Shown here piece after piece: positions 16,235 to 25,227 of a DNA stretch of 64,000 bases. The notes under the pieces were generated by a model, which searched no databases, had not been told where the DNA came from, and worked only from the letters and a program-made list of their open reading frames with translations. A program made the position numbers and the translations under genes. Numbering within the stretch: the stretch's first letter is position 1; each line of letters starts with the position of its first letter. This DNA is from Oceanicella sp. SM1341 (GTDB lineage Bacteria > Pseudomonadota > Alphaproteobacteria > Rhodobacterales > Rhodobacteraceae), in contig NZ_QRGC01000010.1 of assembly GCF_003448965.1 (NCBI RefSeq), forward strand, positions 1 through 64,000. Direction: 5' to 3'.

Positions 16235-16441
16235 ATGGCCAATGGCACCGTGAAATTTTTTAATTCCTCCAAAGGCTTCGGCTTCATCGAAACGGAGTCG
16301 GGCGGCAAGGATGTGTTTGTCCATATCTCCGCCGTCGAGCGCGCTGGCCTGACCGGCCTCGCCGATGAGCAGAAGGTGACCTTCGACGTCGAGTCCGGAA
16401 GAGACGGCCGCGAAAGCGCGACCAATCTCGCGCTCGCTTGA
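16235..16441 (+). CDS. cspA: Cold-shock domain protein (CspA family)
   Basis: This 68-residue protein is a single cold-shock domain: MANGTVKFFNSSKGFGFI with the RNP1 core KGFGFI, then the RNP2 core VFVHIS. The length is typical of CspA proteins, which bind single-stranded RNA/DNA as chaperones. The ATG at 16235 is chosen because the family start is MANGTVKF; the upstream frame is leader. The leader after the divergent helicase is about 300 bases, reminiscent of long cspA 5' UTRs, but no specific thermosensor fold was identified. Confidence 0.93.
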   Translation: MANGTVKFFNSSKGFGFIETESGGKDVFVHISAVERAGLTGLADEQKVTFDVESGRDGRESATNLALA

Positions 16442-16481
16442 ACGCGCCGCCCGGGCACTCCCCAAAGAGCGCTCGGGCACC

Positions 16482-17510
16482 GTGACTGACTTCCGTTCCA
16501 GTACCGAAGATCCGGTCGATGCCCGTCATTGGTCGCGTGTCCTGACCCGGTATCGTGCACCCGACCCCGTGCGCAGCGTTCTGGAACTGATCGTCACGCT
16601 TGCGCCGTTTTTCGCGATATGGGCCGTGGCCTGGTTGGTGCTATCGTACAGCATTGCGCTGGCCGTGGTTCTGGCTCTCGCGAATGCGGCCTTTCTCGTG
16701 CGGCTCTTCATGATCCAGCACGATTGCGGGCACGCCTCTTTCTTCCGCAGCAAGCGACTTTGCAACTGGCTCGGGCGCGCTATCGGAGTGATCACCCTTA
16801 CGCCCTATGACGTCTGGCGCGAGACCCACGCCATCCACCACGCCTCCACCGGCAACCTCGACCGGCGCGGGATCGGCGACCTGCCGACCCTGACGGTGGC
16901 CGAGTATCGCGCGAAGGGACCGGTCGGGCGGGGCCTTTATCGCCTTGTCCGTCATCCGCTGTTTCTGTTCGCGATCGTGCCCTTCTACAGCTTCTTCCTG
17001 CAGAACCGGCTTCCGGTCGGTCTCATGCGGTCGGGATGGAAGCATTGGCTCAGCGCCATGGCGACGAACGCCGCGATCGCCGCGATCCTGACCGCGTTGG
17101 TCTGGTTCGGAGGCTGGAACGTGGTGCTTTTCATCTTCTTTCCCACGATGCTCCTCGCGGCGAGCACGGGGATGTGGTTCTTCTACGTCCAGCACCAGTT
17201 CGAGCACACAAGCTGGGACAGCGAAGCGGACTGGAGCATTCAGAACGCGGCCCTCGAGGGCAGTTCGCATTACGATCTTCCGCCAATCCTGCGCTGGATC
17301 ACCGGAAATATCGGCGTTCACCACGTCCACCACCTGGCTAGCCGGGTCCCGTTCTATCGCCTCCCTGAAGTGCTTCGTGACCATGACGTGCTGGCGAATT
17401 CGAACCGTGTGACCTTGCGAGAAAGCCTGAGTTGCGCACGTCTCGCGCTCTGGGACCAGAGCGAACGCCGCCTCGTCACATTCTCGGAAGCACGGCGTTT
17501 GCCAGCGTAA
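16482..17510 (+). CDS. Membrane fatty-acid desaturase
   Basis: This 342-residue integral membrane protein has the three histidine boxes of acyl-lipid desaturases: HDCGH (80-84), HAIHH (116-120) and HHVHH (280-284). Hydrophobic segments lie at about 35-75, 160-175 and 195-235. The di-iron centre would introduce a double bond into membrane fatty acids, raising fluidity. A GTG start at 16482 lies 40 bases after the cold-shock gene, so the two may be one transcript. With the helicase it forms a plausible cold-adaptation set. Confidence 0.9.
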   Translation: MTDFRSSTEDPVDARHWSRVLTRYRAPDPVRSVLELIVTLAPFFAIWAVAWLVLSYSIALAVVLALANAAFLVRLFMIQHDCGHASFFRSKRLCNWLGRAIGVITLTPYDVWRETHAIHHASTGNLDRRGIGDLPTLTVAEYRAKGPVGRGLYRLVRHPLFLFAIVPFYSFFLQNRLPVGLMRSGWKHWLSAMATNAAIAAILTALVWFGGWNVVLFIFFPTMLLAASTGMWFFYVQHQFEHTSWDSEADWSIQNAALEGSSHYDLPPILRWITGNIGVHHVHHLASRVPFYRLPEVLRDHDVLANSNRVTLRESLSCARLALWDQSERRLVTFSEARRLPA

Positions 17511-17559
17511 TCCGGGCACATGCAAATATTGCCAATAACCATCTTCGGAGAAAGCCATC

Positions 17560-18237
17560 ATGACGCGCTTCAGCACGGAAGGTAGAACGGCAACCGGCCG
17601 CGACCTCTTCAATGACAAGAAGAAAAAGAAGGTGGCGGAACGGTCGCCGGATACGCCGGCAACGGTCCGGCTGGGCGAACACGGGCGGTATCAGGTCAAA
17701 TCCGGGCGCCTTGCCGGGGAATACATTGCCAGGGCCTTTCCGAAACCGCCAACGAACGCGCGCGGCCTGATTGCCGAAGCGACTGGCGCGACGGAGGAGG
17801 CCGCGATTGCCGCCTTGCAAGATGTCATCGACGCACGGGAAATCCGAAGAACCGACGATCGTCGGGCCGATCCGGCAACGGGTTTTGCCGTTCCGAGCGT
17901 CGAGGAATATGCCGAAGCGGTGGCCCAGGTCGCGCTTTCGCGCCCGCAACGCGCTATGCTGACCGCCTTGGCCTTGGCCGACGATGAAGGATTGTCGGAA
18001 ATGCGCCTGGCAAGCGCGGCCGGGTACAAGTCGAAGGCTTCAGCCAATCGCGCATTTGCGTCTTCAGGGCTATTGATCGCCAGTTACCTTTCCTTGAAAG
18101 CAGCGTCTGATGTCGCGACCAGCGAACACGATGGCACTACGTTTTTGGGTTATCGCGGTGAGCAACGAAAGGATGAAGACCCGGGGAACTGGATACTTCA
18201 CGCTGAGCTGCGCGAAGCCGTCAGAAATGCACGGTAA
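17560..18237 (+). CDS. Uncharacterised protein with possible winged-helix C-terminus
   Basis: This 225-residue protein is unassigned. The N-terminus is lysine-rich (DLFNDKKKKKVAE) and followed by a compact beta segment (VRLGEHGRYQVKSGRLAGEY). The C-terminal 110 residues, LSRPQRAMLTALALADDEGL through YKSKASANRAFASSGLLIAS and ending NWILHAELREAV, resemble the helix-turn-helix-like domain of some restriction-type HNH proteins. No HNH or nuclease motif is visible. An AAGCC-ATCATG start context is weak but the frame is long. It is co-directional with the desaturase, 49 bases away. Confidence 0.55.
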   Translation: MTRFSTEGRTATGRDLFNDKKKKKVAERSPDTPATVRLGEHGRYQVKSGRLAGEYIARAFPKPPTNARGLIAEATGATEEAAIAALQDVIDAREIRRTDDRRADPATGFAVPSVEEYAEAVAQVALSRPQRAMLTALALADDEGLSEMRLASAAGYKSKASANRAFASSGLLIASYLSLKAASDVATSEHDGTTFLGYRGEQRKDEDPGNWILHAELREAVRNAR

Positions 18238-18664
18238 CAGCAACCGGCCAAGAGACCCGTGCTAATGCCCGAGTAACCACCGGCAAGATCTTTAGACCAT
18301 ATCCTGCGTGCACCGGACTTTCGTCCGGAGCATCGGTCAGAAAACGGTCCAGAGTCAATTTGCGACTGTGCAGAACTGGTCCCCGATTTAGGCCGAGTCA
18401 AACTTCAACATTTATCCTTATGGACGAAAGCTCGCATCGGCAGCGAACTTCGGGTTTCCACTCAAATCACAACGTTCGTATGCCGGTTGCCACGACGCTT
18501 CCTGCGGGGGGGTAGGCCGGGCATGTTCCGCCGATGACCTGTCTTTGCGCGCCACGCTACTACGCCCCTCGGAAACCTATTGAGCCGTAGGTATTTACGG
18601 CTTTCTTAATCGACCCCGATCCAGGGCGGCCTGTTGGAGGCGCCCGTGAGGGAACGGGGCCGGC
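18238..18664. other. Junction between cargo block and trb operon, two hairpins
   Basis: These 427 bases hold no gene. A stem CCGGAC/GTCCGG with loop TTTC lies at 18313-18328. A 7-bp stem AGCCGTA/TACGGCT with a 6-base loop, followed by TTCTT, lies at 18583-18602 and looks like a weak Rho-independent terminator that would isolate trbB from upstream transcription. The AT content is higher than in the flanking operon. A trb promoter should lie between this hairpin and 18665, but no strong -35/-10 pair was found. Confidence 0.45.
18583..18602 (+). terminator. Weak Rho-independent terminator-like hairpin before trbB
   Basis: AGCCGTA pairs with TACGGCT around loop GGTATT, and TTCTTAA follows. The T-tract is short. 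It lies at the right edge of the cargo block and 60 bases before trbB, so it could end cargo transcripts or act as a leader hairpin of the trb operon. Confidence 0.45.
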
Positions 18665-19660
18665 ATGGCGAAGACCGATCAGAGACCAGAAGTGATCCGG
18701 AGAGGCGCGCGGATGCTGCGCACCGCGCTCGGGCCGGCGATCGCCGGGTTTCTGGACGACCCCATGACCGTCGAGGTGATGCTCAACCCCGATGGGCGGC
18801 TCTGGGTCGACCGACTTTCCGAGGGGCTGGCCGACAGCGGCAAGACGCTGAGCGCAGCGGACGGCGAGCGTATTGTTCGCCTCGTCGCCCATCATGTTGG
18901 CGTCGAAGTTCATGGCCTGTCCCCTCGCGTTTCCGCAGAACTGCCGGAAACCGGTGAGCGTTTCGAGGGGCTGCTTCCGCCCGTGGTCGCCGCTCCGGCT
19001 TTCGCCATCCGCAAACCCGCCGTCGCCGTCTTCACCCTCGAAGATTACGTCATCGCCGGAATCATGACCGGGATGCAGGCCGAGGCGCTGCGCCTGGCGG
19101 TCGCCACCCGCGCCAACATCCTCGTCGCCGGCGGCACGTCCACGGGCAAGACCACGCTAACCAATGCGCTGCTCGCCGAGGTAGCGAAGACGCAAGATCG
19201 CGTCGTGATCATCGAGGACACCCGAGAACTGCAATGCGCCGCGCCGAACCTCGTGGCGATGCGCACCAAGGACGGCATTGCGAGCTTGTCCGATCTGGTG
19301 CGCTCTTCGCTGCGTCTGCGCCCCGATCGTATTCCGATCGGTGAGGTACGCGGCGCCGAGGCGCTGGACCTTCTCAAGGCCTGGGGCACCGGACATCCGG
19401 GCGGCATCGGCACCATCCATGCCGGTTCCGGCATCGGTGCGCTGCGCCGCCTAGAACAACTCATCCAGGAAGCCGTCGTCACCGTGCCCCGCGCCATGAT
19501 CGCGGAGACCATCGACCTCGTGGCCGTCCTGTCCGGACGTGGCTCCGCACGTCGTCTGGCCGAACTGGCCCGTGTCGAGGGCCTCGGGCCGGACGGCGAC
19601 TACCGGATTTCACCTGCAATTTCAGCTCCCACCACTCACGAACAAGGAGATCCCGAATGA
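18665..19660 (+). CDS. trbB: Conjugal transfer ATPase TrbB (VirB11-like)
   Basis: This 331-residue protein is a VirB11/TrbB traffic ATPase. It carries Walker [10 protein letters not shown] (156-164), [12 protein letters not shown] (Asp-box region), then [20 protein letters not shown] and [11 protein letters not shown]. It forms a hexameric cytoplasmic ring that powers pilus biogenesis and substrate transfer. It is the first gene of the mating-pair formation operon here and overlaps trbC by 4 bases (ATGA). In related elements it follows copG directly; here it is separated by the cargo block. Confidence 0.96.
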   Translation: MAKTDQRPEVIRRGARMLRTALGPAIAGFLDDPMTVEVMLNPDGRLWVDRLSEGLADSGKTLSAADGERIVRLVAHHVGVEVHGLSPRVSAELPETGERFEGLLPPVVAAPAFAIRKPAVAVFTLEDYVIAGIMTGMQAEALRLAVATRANILVAGGTSTGKTTLTNALLAEVAKTQDRVVIIEDTRELQCAAPNLVAMRTKDGIASLSDLVRSSLRLRPDRIPIGEVRGAEALDLLKAWGTGHPGGIGTIHAGSGIGALRRLEQLIQEAVVTVPRAMIAETIDLVAVLSGRGSARRLAELARVEGLGPDGDYRISPAISAPTTHEQGDPE

Positions 19661-19989
19661 TCCGTCACGCCCTGCACATCCGCCAGCACATCGCCACTGC
19701 GGTCGCCGCCACTTACGTCAGCCTGTTCGTCGCCCCGGCCGCTCATGCCTCAGGGTCTTCCATGCCCTGGGAAGCGCCTCTGCAATCCATCCTCGACTCC
19801 GTCGAGGGGCCGGTGGCCAAGATCGTGGCGGTGATCATCATCATCGTCACCGGTCTGACGCTGGCCTTCGGCGATACCGGGGGCGGTTTCCGGCGGCTGA
19901 TCCAGATCGTCTTCGGGATTTCCATCGCCTTTGCGGCCTCGTCCTTCTTCCTGAGCTTCTTCAGCTTTGGTGGCGGAGCGCTGATCTGA
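19657..19989 (+). CDS. trbC: TrbC pilin subunit (VirB2-like)
   Basis: This 110-residue protein has a long signal region ending near PAAHASGSSMPWEAPL. Two hydrophobic helices follow (about 53-70 and 80-100), the layout of VirB2/TrbC major pilin precursors. RP4 TrbC is trimmed and cyclised by TraF, and a TraF-type peptidase is encoded at 3.7 kb. The stop overlaps the trbD start. Confidence 0.9.
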   Translation: MIRHALHIRQHIATAVAATYVSLFVAPAAHASGSSMPWEAPLQSILDSVEGPVAKIVAVIIIIVTGLTLAFGDTGGGFRRLIQIVFGISIAFAASSFFLSFFSFGGGALI

Positions 19990-20270
19990 TGGCGCTGAGT
20001 TTCGAGGCCCTCGACGCGGTGCCGGGATACAGCGTTTCGGTCCACCGCGCGTTGACCGAGCCGATCCTGCTCGGCGGCGCACCGCGCTCGGTTGCCATCC
20101 TCAATGGCACGCTCGCCGGTGCGGTCGGCCTCGGGCTTCAACTCTGGCTGGTCGGGATCCTGATCTGGGCCGTCGGCCACATCGCTGCTGTCTGGGCGGC
20201 GAGGCGCGATCCGCTCTTCGTCGACGTCGCCCGCCGACATCTGCGCATTCCCGGTCATCTCTCGGTGTGA
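19989..20270 (+). CDS. trbD: TrbD (VirB3-like)
   Basis: This 93-residue protein begins MALSFEALDAVPGYSVSVHR. It has two adjacent membrane helices around AILNGTLAGAVGLGLQLWLV, then ends DPLFVDVARRHLRIPGHLSV, a VirB3-like tail. It is an inner-membrane partner of the TrbE ATPase. The start shares bases with the trbC stop (TGATG), and trbE begins 6 bases after its stop. Confidence 0.93.
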   Translation: MALSFEALDAVPGYSVSVHRALTEPILLGGAPRSVAILNGTLAGAVGLGLQLWLVGILIWAVGHIAAVWAARRDPLFVDVARRHLRIPGHLSV

Positions 20271-20276
20271 ACTCCC

Positions 20277-22787
20277 ATGATGAATCTTGCTGAATACCGC
20301 CGCACGGCCTCGCGCCTCGCCGACTACCTGCCCTGGGTGGCACTGGTCGGGGAGGGCGTGGTCCTCAACAAAGACGGCTCGTTTCAGAGGACGGCGAAGT
20401 TTCGGGGACCCGATCTGGACAGCGCCGTCGCTGCCGAACTGGTCGCGGTGGCAGGACGGCTGAACAACGCCTTCCGCCGCCTCGGTTCCGGGTGGGCGAT
20501 CTTCGTGGAAGCGCAGCGCTCTGAGGCTGCGACCTATCCGGTGAGCACCTTCCCCGATGCGGCATCGGCGCTGGTCGATGCCGAGCGCAGGGCCGATTTC
20601 GAAGAGGCGGGGAGCCATTTCGTATCCGGCTACTTCCTGACGCTCCTCTGGCTTCCACCGGCGGAGGATGCGGCACGCTCAGAATCCTGGCTCTACGAGG
20701 GACGCGAAACCTCGGGTGTGAGCCCCTGGGAACAGGTGCGCGGCTTCATCGACCGAACGGATCGCGTGCTGGCACTGCTCGATGGCTTCATGCCGGACTG
20801 CCATTGGCTCGATGACGCGGCTACGCTGACCTACCTGCATTCGACGATTTCGACCAACCGGCATCGCGTGCGCGTGCCCGAGGTGCCGGTCTATCTCGAC
20901 GCGCTCTTGCCCGACCAGCCGCTGGCCGGCGGGCTGGAACCGCGCCTGGGCAATCAGTATCTCCGCGTCCTGACGATCACCGGCTTTCCCGGCGCCACGA
21001 CCCCGGGCCTGCTCGACGAGTTGAACCGGCTGGCCTTTCCCTATCGTTGGTCGACCCGGGCCATCCTCATGGACAAGCTGGATGCAACCAAGCTGCTGAC
21101 CCGGATACGCCGTCAGTGGTTTGCCAAACGCAAGAGCATCGCCGCGATCCTCAAGGAGGTGATGACCAACGAGCAATCCGCACTGGTCGATACCGATGCT
21201 GCGAACAAGGCCGCCGACGCGGACATGGCCCTGCAGGAACTCGGCGCTGATGTGGCCGGCATGGCCTATGTCACGGCCACGATCACGGTCTGGGACGAGG
21301 ACGTCCGCCGCGCTGACGAGAAGCTGCGGCTGGTCGAGAAGATCGTCCAGTCCCGCGATTTCAGCGTCATGGTCGAGACGGTCAATGCCGTCGATGCCTG
21401 GCTCGGCAGCTTGCCCGGACATGCCTATGCCAATGTCCGCCAGCCACCGATCAGCACATTGAACCTCGCCCATATGATCCCGCTTTCGGCGGTCTGGGCG
21501 GGGCCGGAACAGGATGAGCATTTCGGCGACGCTCCATTGCTCTACGCCAGGACCGAAGGCTCCACCCCGTTCCGGTTTTCTCTTCATGTCGGGGATGTCG
21601 GTCACATCCTCGTCGTCGGCCCGACCGGCGCGGGCAAATCCGTGTTGCTGGCGCTGATGGCGCTTCAGTTTCGGCGGTACTCGCGCAGCCAGGTCTTCGC
21701 CTTCGACTTCGGCGGCTCGATCCGCGCCGCTTCGCTCGCTATGAGCGGCGACTGGCATGACCTCGGCGGAGAGCTGACCGACGCGGACGAGAACTCCGTC
21801 TCGCTGCAACCGCTGGCCCGCATTCACGAGACGTCGGAGCGCGCCTGGGCGGCTAACTGGATCGTCGCCATCCTGACGCGCGAGAACATCCAGATCACCC
21901 CGGATGTGAAGGAACATATCTGGACGGCACTGACCTCGCTGGCCTCGGCCCCTGTGGGCGAGCGGACCATGACCGGCCTCGCGGTCCTGCTGCAGTCCAA
22001 CGACCTCAAGCAGGCGCTCCGCGCATACTGCGTGGGTGGGCCCTATGGCCGGCTGCTCGATGCCGAGGCCGAACAACTGGGATCGGCGGATGTGCAGGCC
22101 TTCGAGATCGAGGGACTGGTGGGAACCGGCGCGGCGCCCGCCGTCCTCTCATACCTGTTCCACCGGATCGGCGATCGGCTCGACGGGCGACCCACGCTGC
22201 TCATCATCGACGAGGGCTGGCTCGCGCTCGATGACGATGCCTTCGCGGAGCAACTCCGCGAGTGGCTGAAGACGCTGAGGAAGAAGAACGCCTCGGTGAT
22301 CTTCGCGACGCAGAGCCTCAGCGACATTGATGGCAGCGCCATCGCGCCTGCGATCATCGAAAGTTGCCCGACACGGCTCCTGCTGCCGAACGAGCGGGCC
22401 ATCGAGCCGCAGATTACGGCCATCTATCGCCGCTTCGGCCTAAATGACCGGCAGATCGAGATCCTCGCGCGGGCCACGCCCAAACGCGACTACTACTGCC
22501 AGTCGCGGCGCGGCAACCGGCTGTTCGAGTTGGGTCTCAGCGATGTCGGACTCGCACTCTGCGCGGCGTCGTCCAAATCGGATCAGGCGCTGATTGCCGA
22601 AATCTGCGCCGAGCACGGCCAAGACGGCTTCCTCACCGCCTGGCTGAAGGCGCATGGCCTCGATTGGGCCGCCGACCTGATCCCCGACCTCACCAATCTC
22701 GCCATCGACGCAGAGGGGGCATCTCCGGCCTCCGCTGTTGTTGAGGAGGCGGACATCGATCTTGAAGAAGAGGAAATCACACCATGA
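20277..22787 (+). CDS. trbE: Conjugal transfer ATPase TrbE (VirB4-like)
   Basis: This 836-residue protein is the large VirB4-type ATPase. Its N-terminal CagE_TrbE_VirB domain starts with MNLAEYRRTASRLADYLPWV. Walker A is at GPTGAGKSVLL (about 448-458) and Walker B at LLIIDEGWLAL (about 640-650), followed by FATQSLSDIDGSAIAPAIIE. It energises pilus assembly at the inner membrane. The full length matches the family. The start ATGATG follows trbD closely, and the stop overlaps trbJ by 4 bases. Confidence 0.96.
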   Translation: MMNLAEYRRTASRLADYLPWVALVGEGVVLNKDGSFQRTAKFRGPDLDSAVAAELVAVAGRLNNAFRRLGSGWAIFVEAQRSEAATYPVSTFPDAASALVDAERRADFEEAGSHFVSGYFLTLLWLPPAEDAARSESWLYEGRETSGVSPWEQVRGFIDRTDRVLALLDGFMPDCHWLDDAATLTYLHSTISTNRHRVRVPEVPVYLDALLPDQPLAGGLEPRLGNQYLRVLTITGFPGATTPGLLDELNRLAFPYRWSTRAILMDKLDATKLLTRIRRQWFAKRKSIAAILKEVMTNEQSALVDTDAANKAADADMALQELGADVAGMAYVTATITVWDEDVRRADEKLRLVEKIVQSRDFSVMVETVNAVDAWLGSLPGHAYANVRQPPISTLNLAHMIPLSAVWAGPEQDEHFGDAPLLYARTEGSTPFRFSLHVGDVGHILVVGPTGAGKSVLLALMALQFRRYSRSQVFAFDFGGSIRAASLAMSGDWHDLGGELTDADENSVSLQPLARIHETSERAWAANWIVAILTRENIQITPDVKEHIWTALTSLASAPVGERTMTGLAVLLQSNDLKQALRAYCVGGPYGRLLDAEAEQLGSADVQAFEIEGLVGTGAAPAVLSYLFHRIGDRLDGRPTLLIIDEGWLALDDDAFAEQLREWLKTLRKKNASVIFATQSLSDIDGSAIAPAIIESCPTRLLLPNERAIEPQITAIYRRFGLNDRQIEILARATPKRDYYCQSRRGNRLFELGLSDVGLALCAASSKSDQALIAEICAEHGQDGFLTAWLKAHGLDWAADLIPDLTNLAIDAEGASPASAVVEEADIDLEEEEITP

Positions 22788-23566
22788 CACGCAAGATCAC
22801 GTTTCGGTTCGCCGGCCCGTCGCTGTTCGCCCTCGCGCTGGCGATGCCCATGGCCATGTCGCCCATCGCAGCACCGCCCGCCCATGCGCTCTTTGGCATC
22901 GGCGGCGGTCCGTTCATCGTCTATGACCCGACCAACCACGCCGAAAACCTCCTGACCGCGGCGCGCGCTCTGGAGCAGATCAACAACCAGATCGCACAGC
23001 TCCAGAACGAAGCGCAGATGCTGATCAACCAGGCGCGCAATCTCGCCAACCTGCCGTATTCCGGGCTCCAGCAGATCCAGCAGAACGTCAGCCGCACGCA
23101 ACAACTCCTGGCCCAGGCGCAGAACATCGCCTTCGATGTGCGGAGCATCGACCAGATGTTCCAGCAGGACTATGGCAACCTTTCCCTGACGGCGACCGAC
23201 CAGCAACTGATCGCCGAGGCCCGGTCCCGTTGGGAGAACACCGTCGGCGGCCTCCAGGATGCCATGCGCGTGCAGGCCGGTGTCGTCGGCAATATCGATG
23301 CCAACCGCGCAGAGATGTCCGCGCTTGTGGGGCAGAGCCAGAATGCGGTCGGTGCTCTGCAGGCCACGCAGGCGGGCAACCAGCTCCTCGCACTGCAATC
23401 GCAGCAGCTCTCGGATCTGATCGCGGTGATTTCGGCAAACGGCCGCGCCAACGCGCTGTCCGAGGCCGAGCGCGCCACCGCTGCCGAACAGGGCCGCATC
23501 CAGCGCGAGCGCTTCCTGACGCCGGGCTCGGGCTACCATCCCGGCAACGCGCAAATGTTCAACTGA
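22784..23566 (+). CDS. trbJ: TrbJ (VirB5-like)
   Basis: This 260-residue protein has a signal peptide ending near PPAHALFGIGGG. It is followed by the characteristic YDPTNHAENLLTAARALEQINNQI segment and long coiled-coil-like helices rich in Gln and Asn (residues 60-240). TrbJ/VirB5 is a periplasmic minor pilin or adhesin. Its position between trbE and trbK is standard. Confidence 0.94.
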   Translation: MTRKITFRFAGPSLFALALAMPMAMSPIAAPPAHALFGIGGGPFIVYDPTNHAENLLTAARALEQINNQIAQLQNEAQMLINQARNLANLPYSGLQQIQQNVSRTQQLLAQAQNIAFDVRSIDQMFQQDYGNLSLTATDQQLIAEARSRWENTVGGLQDAMRVQAGVVGNIDANRAEMSALVGQSQNAVGALQATQAGNQLLALQSQQLSDLIAVISANGRANALSEAERATAAEQGRIQRERFLTPGSGYHPGNAQMFN

Positions 23567-23580
23567 GGCCGGGAGGGGAG

Positions 23581-23871
23581 ATGATGGAGGGGAAGGTGCT
23601 GGCCCGGATCGCGGCCATCGTGTTCGTGGCGTTCGCGATCACAGTCACGGTGATCGAGATGACACGCGAGGAAGCTCCCGTGCCGGTCAGCACCGCGCCC
23701 GCGCTCCAGCCGTCTGCCGATCCTCTCCGCGCGATCCTACGCGGCTGCCAGCGGCTCGGCGAGGCCGCCGCCAGCGATGCCGATTGCCTCGCCGCCTGGG
23801 CCGAGAGCCGTGACCGGTTCCTCGGCCGGACGCCTGCACCCGAAGCGCCGCAGCATTCGGGAGGCCAATGA
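23581..23871 (+). CDS. trbK: TrbK-alt-like entry exclusion protein
   Basis: This 96-residue protein has one N-terminal membrane helix (VLARIAAIVFVAFAITVTVI). A short periplasmic domain carries the pattern R-x-C-Q-x-L-G-x-A...D-x-x-C-x-x-A-W, the signature of the alternative TrbK family found in these operons. TrbK of RP4 blocks entry of related plasmids. The ATG at 23581 follows GGGAGGGGAG. The family assignment is by motif and position. Confidence 0.8.
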   Translation: MMEGKVLARIAAIVFVAFAITVTVIEMTREEAPVPVSTAPALQPSADPLRAILRGCQRLGEAAASDADCLAAWAESRDRFLGRTPAPEAPQHSGGQ

Positions 23872-23874
23872 GCC

Positions 23875-25227
23875 ATGGGCGGGACCGGCGTCATCGACAA
23901 CTTTCTGGGCATCTTCACCAGCTATATCGACAGCGGGTTCGGGCTGCTCGGGGGTGAGGTGGCTTTCATTGCGACCACGCTGATCGTGATTGACGTGACG
24001 CTGGCGGCCCTGTTCTGGGCTTGGGGCGCCGATGACGACATCTTCGCCCGGCTGGTGAAGAAGACGCTCTTCGTCGGGGTCTTCGCCTATATCATCTCCA
24101 ACTGGAACAACCTCGCTCGCATCGTCTTCGAGAGCTTCGCGGGCCTTGGTCTGATGGCCTCGGGCACCGGGTTTTCCGCCGCCGATCTTCTGCGCCCCGG
24201 CCGTGTCGCTCAGACCGGGCTCGAGGCCGGACGACCGCTGCTCGAAAGCATCTCCGATCTGATGGGCTGGGTCGCGGTCTTCGAGAACCTCGTCCAAATT
24301 CTCTGCCTTTTCTTCGCCTGGGCGCTGGTGATCCTCGCCTTCTTCATCCTCGCGGTTCAGCTCTTCGTTACCCTGATCGAGTTCAAGCTCACGACCCTCG
24401 CGGGCTTCGTGCTGATCCCCTTCGGCCTCTTCGGCAAGACCGCCTTCATGGCCGAGCGCGTGCTGGGCAACGTCATTTCCTCCGGCATCAAGGTTCTGGT
24501 CCTCGCCGTGATCATCGGCATCGGATCGACGCTCTTCGGTCAGTTCACCGCGGGTTTCGGTGGCGTGACGCCGACCATCGATGACGCCATGGCGATTGTT
24601 CTGGCCGCCCTGTCTCTGCTGGGCCTCGGAATATTCGGCCCCGGCATCGCCTCGGGTCTGGTGTCCGGCGGGCCCCAACTCAGCGCGGGGGCGGCCGTAG
24701 GCACCGGCCTTGCCGTCGGTGGCGCTGCGATCGGGGCCGGAGGGGCGACCATGCTGGCGGCACGCGGAGCAGGATCTGCGCTCTCTGGTGGTGCCGCCCT
24801 CGCACGTGGCGGCGTCACCGCGGCGGGCGCTGCCTCGAGCGCCTACACGCTCGGCTCGATGGGCGGAGGAGGTCTCGCCAGCGGCATGGCTGGTGTAGCC
24901 CGCGCCGGGGCCGCTGCCGCGGCATCACCCCTCAAGAAGGCGTCCAATCGCGCGGCTGGCGGGATCCAGTCCAGCTACGCCGAGGGTGCCAAGGGCGGTG
25001 TTGCGGCGACGGGCGGAACCACCTCGATGGGCACGGTCGGCGGCGCGGCACCCGAGCCTGGCAGCTCCGGCCCGTCCGCCGCCGATGGCCCGCCAGCCTG
25101 GGCGAAGCGCATGCGCCATAGCCAGGCCGTGAGCCATGGCGTGCGCGCTGCCGCTCATGCCGTCCGATCGGGCGACAGCCATGGCTCGGGCTCCTCCGTC
25201 AATCTCTCCGAAAGGGATCGCTCATGA
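23875..25227 (+). CDS. trbL: TrbL (VirB6-like) channel protein
   Basis: This 450-residue polytopic inner-membrane protein begins MGGTGVIDNFLGIFTSYIDS. It has about six hydrophobic segments between residues 25 and 265, including FVLIPFGLFGKTAFMAERVLG, and a Gly/Ala/Ser-rich C-terminal third that is probably disordered. TrbL/VirB6 forms part of the translocation channel. Its stop overlaps the trbF start by 4 bases. Confidence 0.93.
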   Translation: MGGTGVIDNFLGIFTSYIDSGFGLLGGEVAFIATTLIVIDVTLAALFWAWGADDDIFARLVKKTLFVGVFAYIISNWNNLARIVFESFAGLGLMASGTGFSAADLLRPGRVAQTGLEAGRPLLESISDLMGWVAVFENLVQILCLFFAWALVILAFFILAVQLFVTLIEFKLTTLAGFVLIPFGLFGKTAFMAERVLGNVISSGIKVLVLAVIIGIGSTLFGQFTAGFGGVTPTIDDAMAIVLAALSLLGLGIFGPGIASGLVSGGPQLSAGAAVGTGLAVGGAAIGAGGATMLAARGAGSALSGGAALARGGVTAAGAASSAYTLGSMGGGGLASGMAGVARAGAAAAASPLKKASNRAAGGIQSSYAEGAKGGVAATGGTTSMGTVGGAAPEPGSSGPSAADGPPAWAKRMRHSQAVSHGVRAAAHAVRSGDSHGSGSSVNLSERDRS

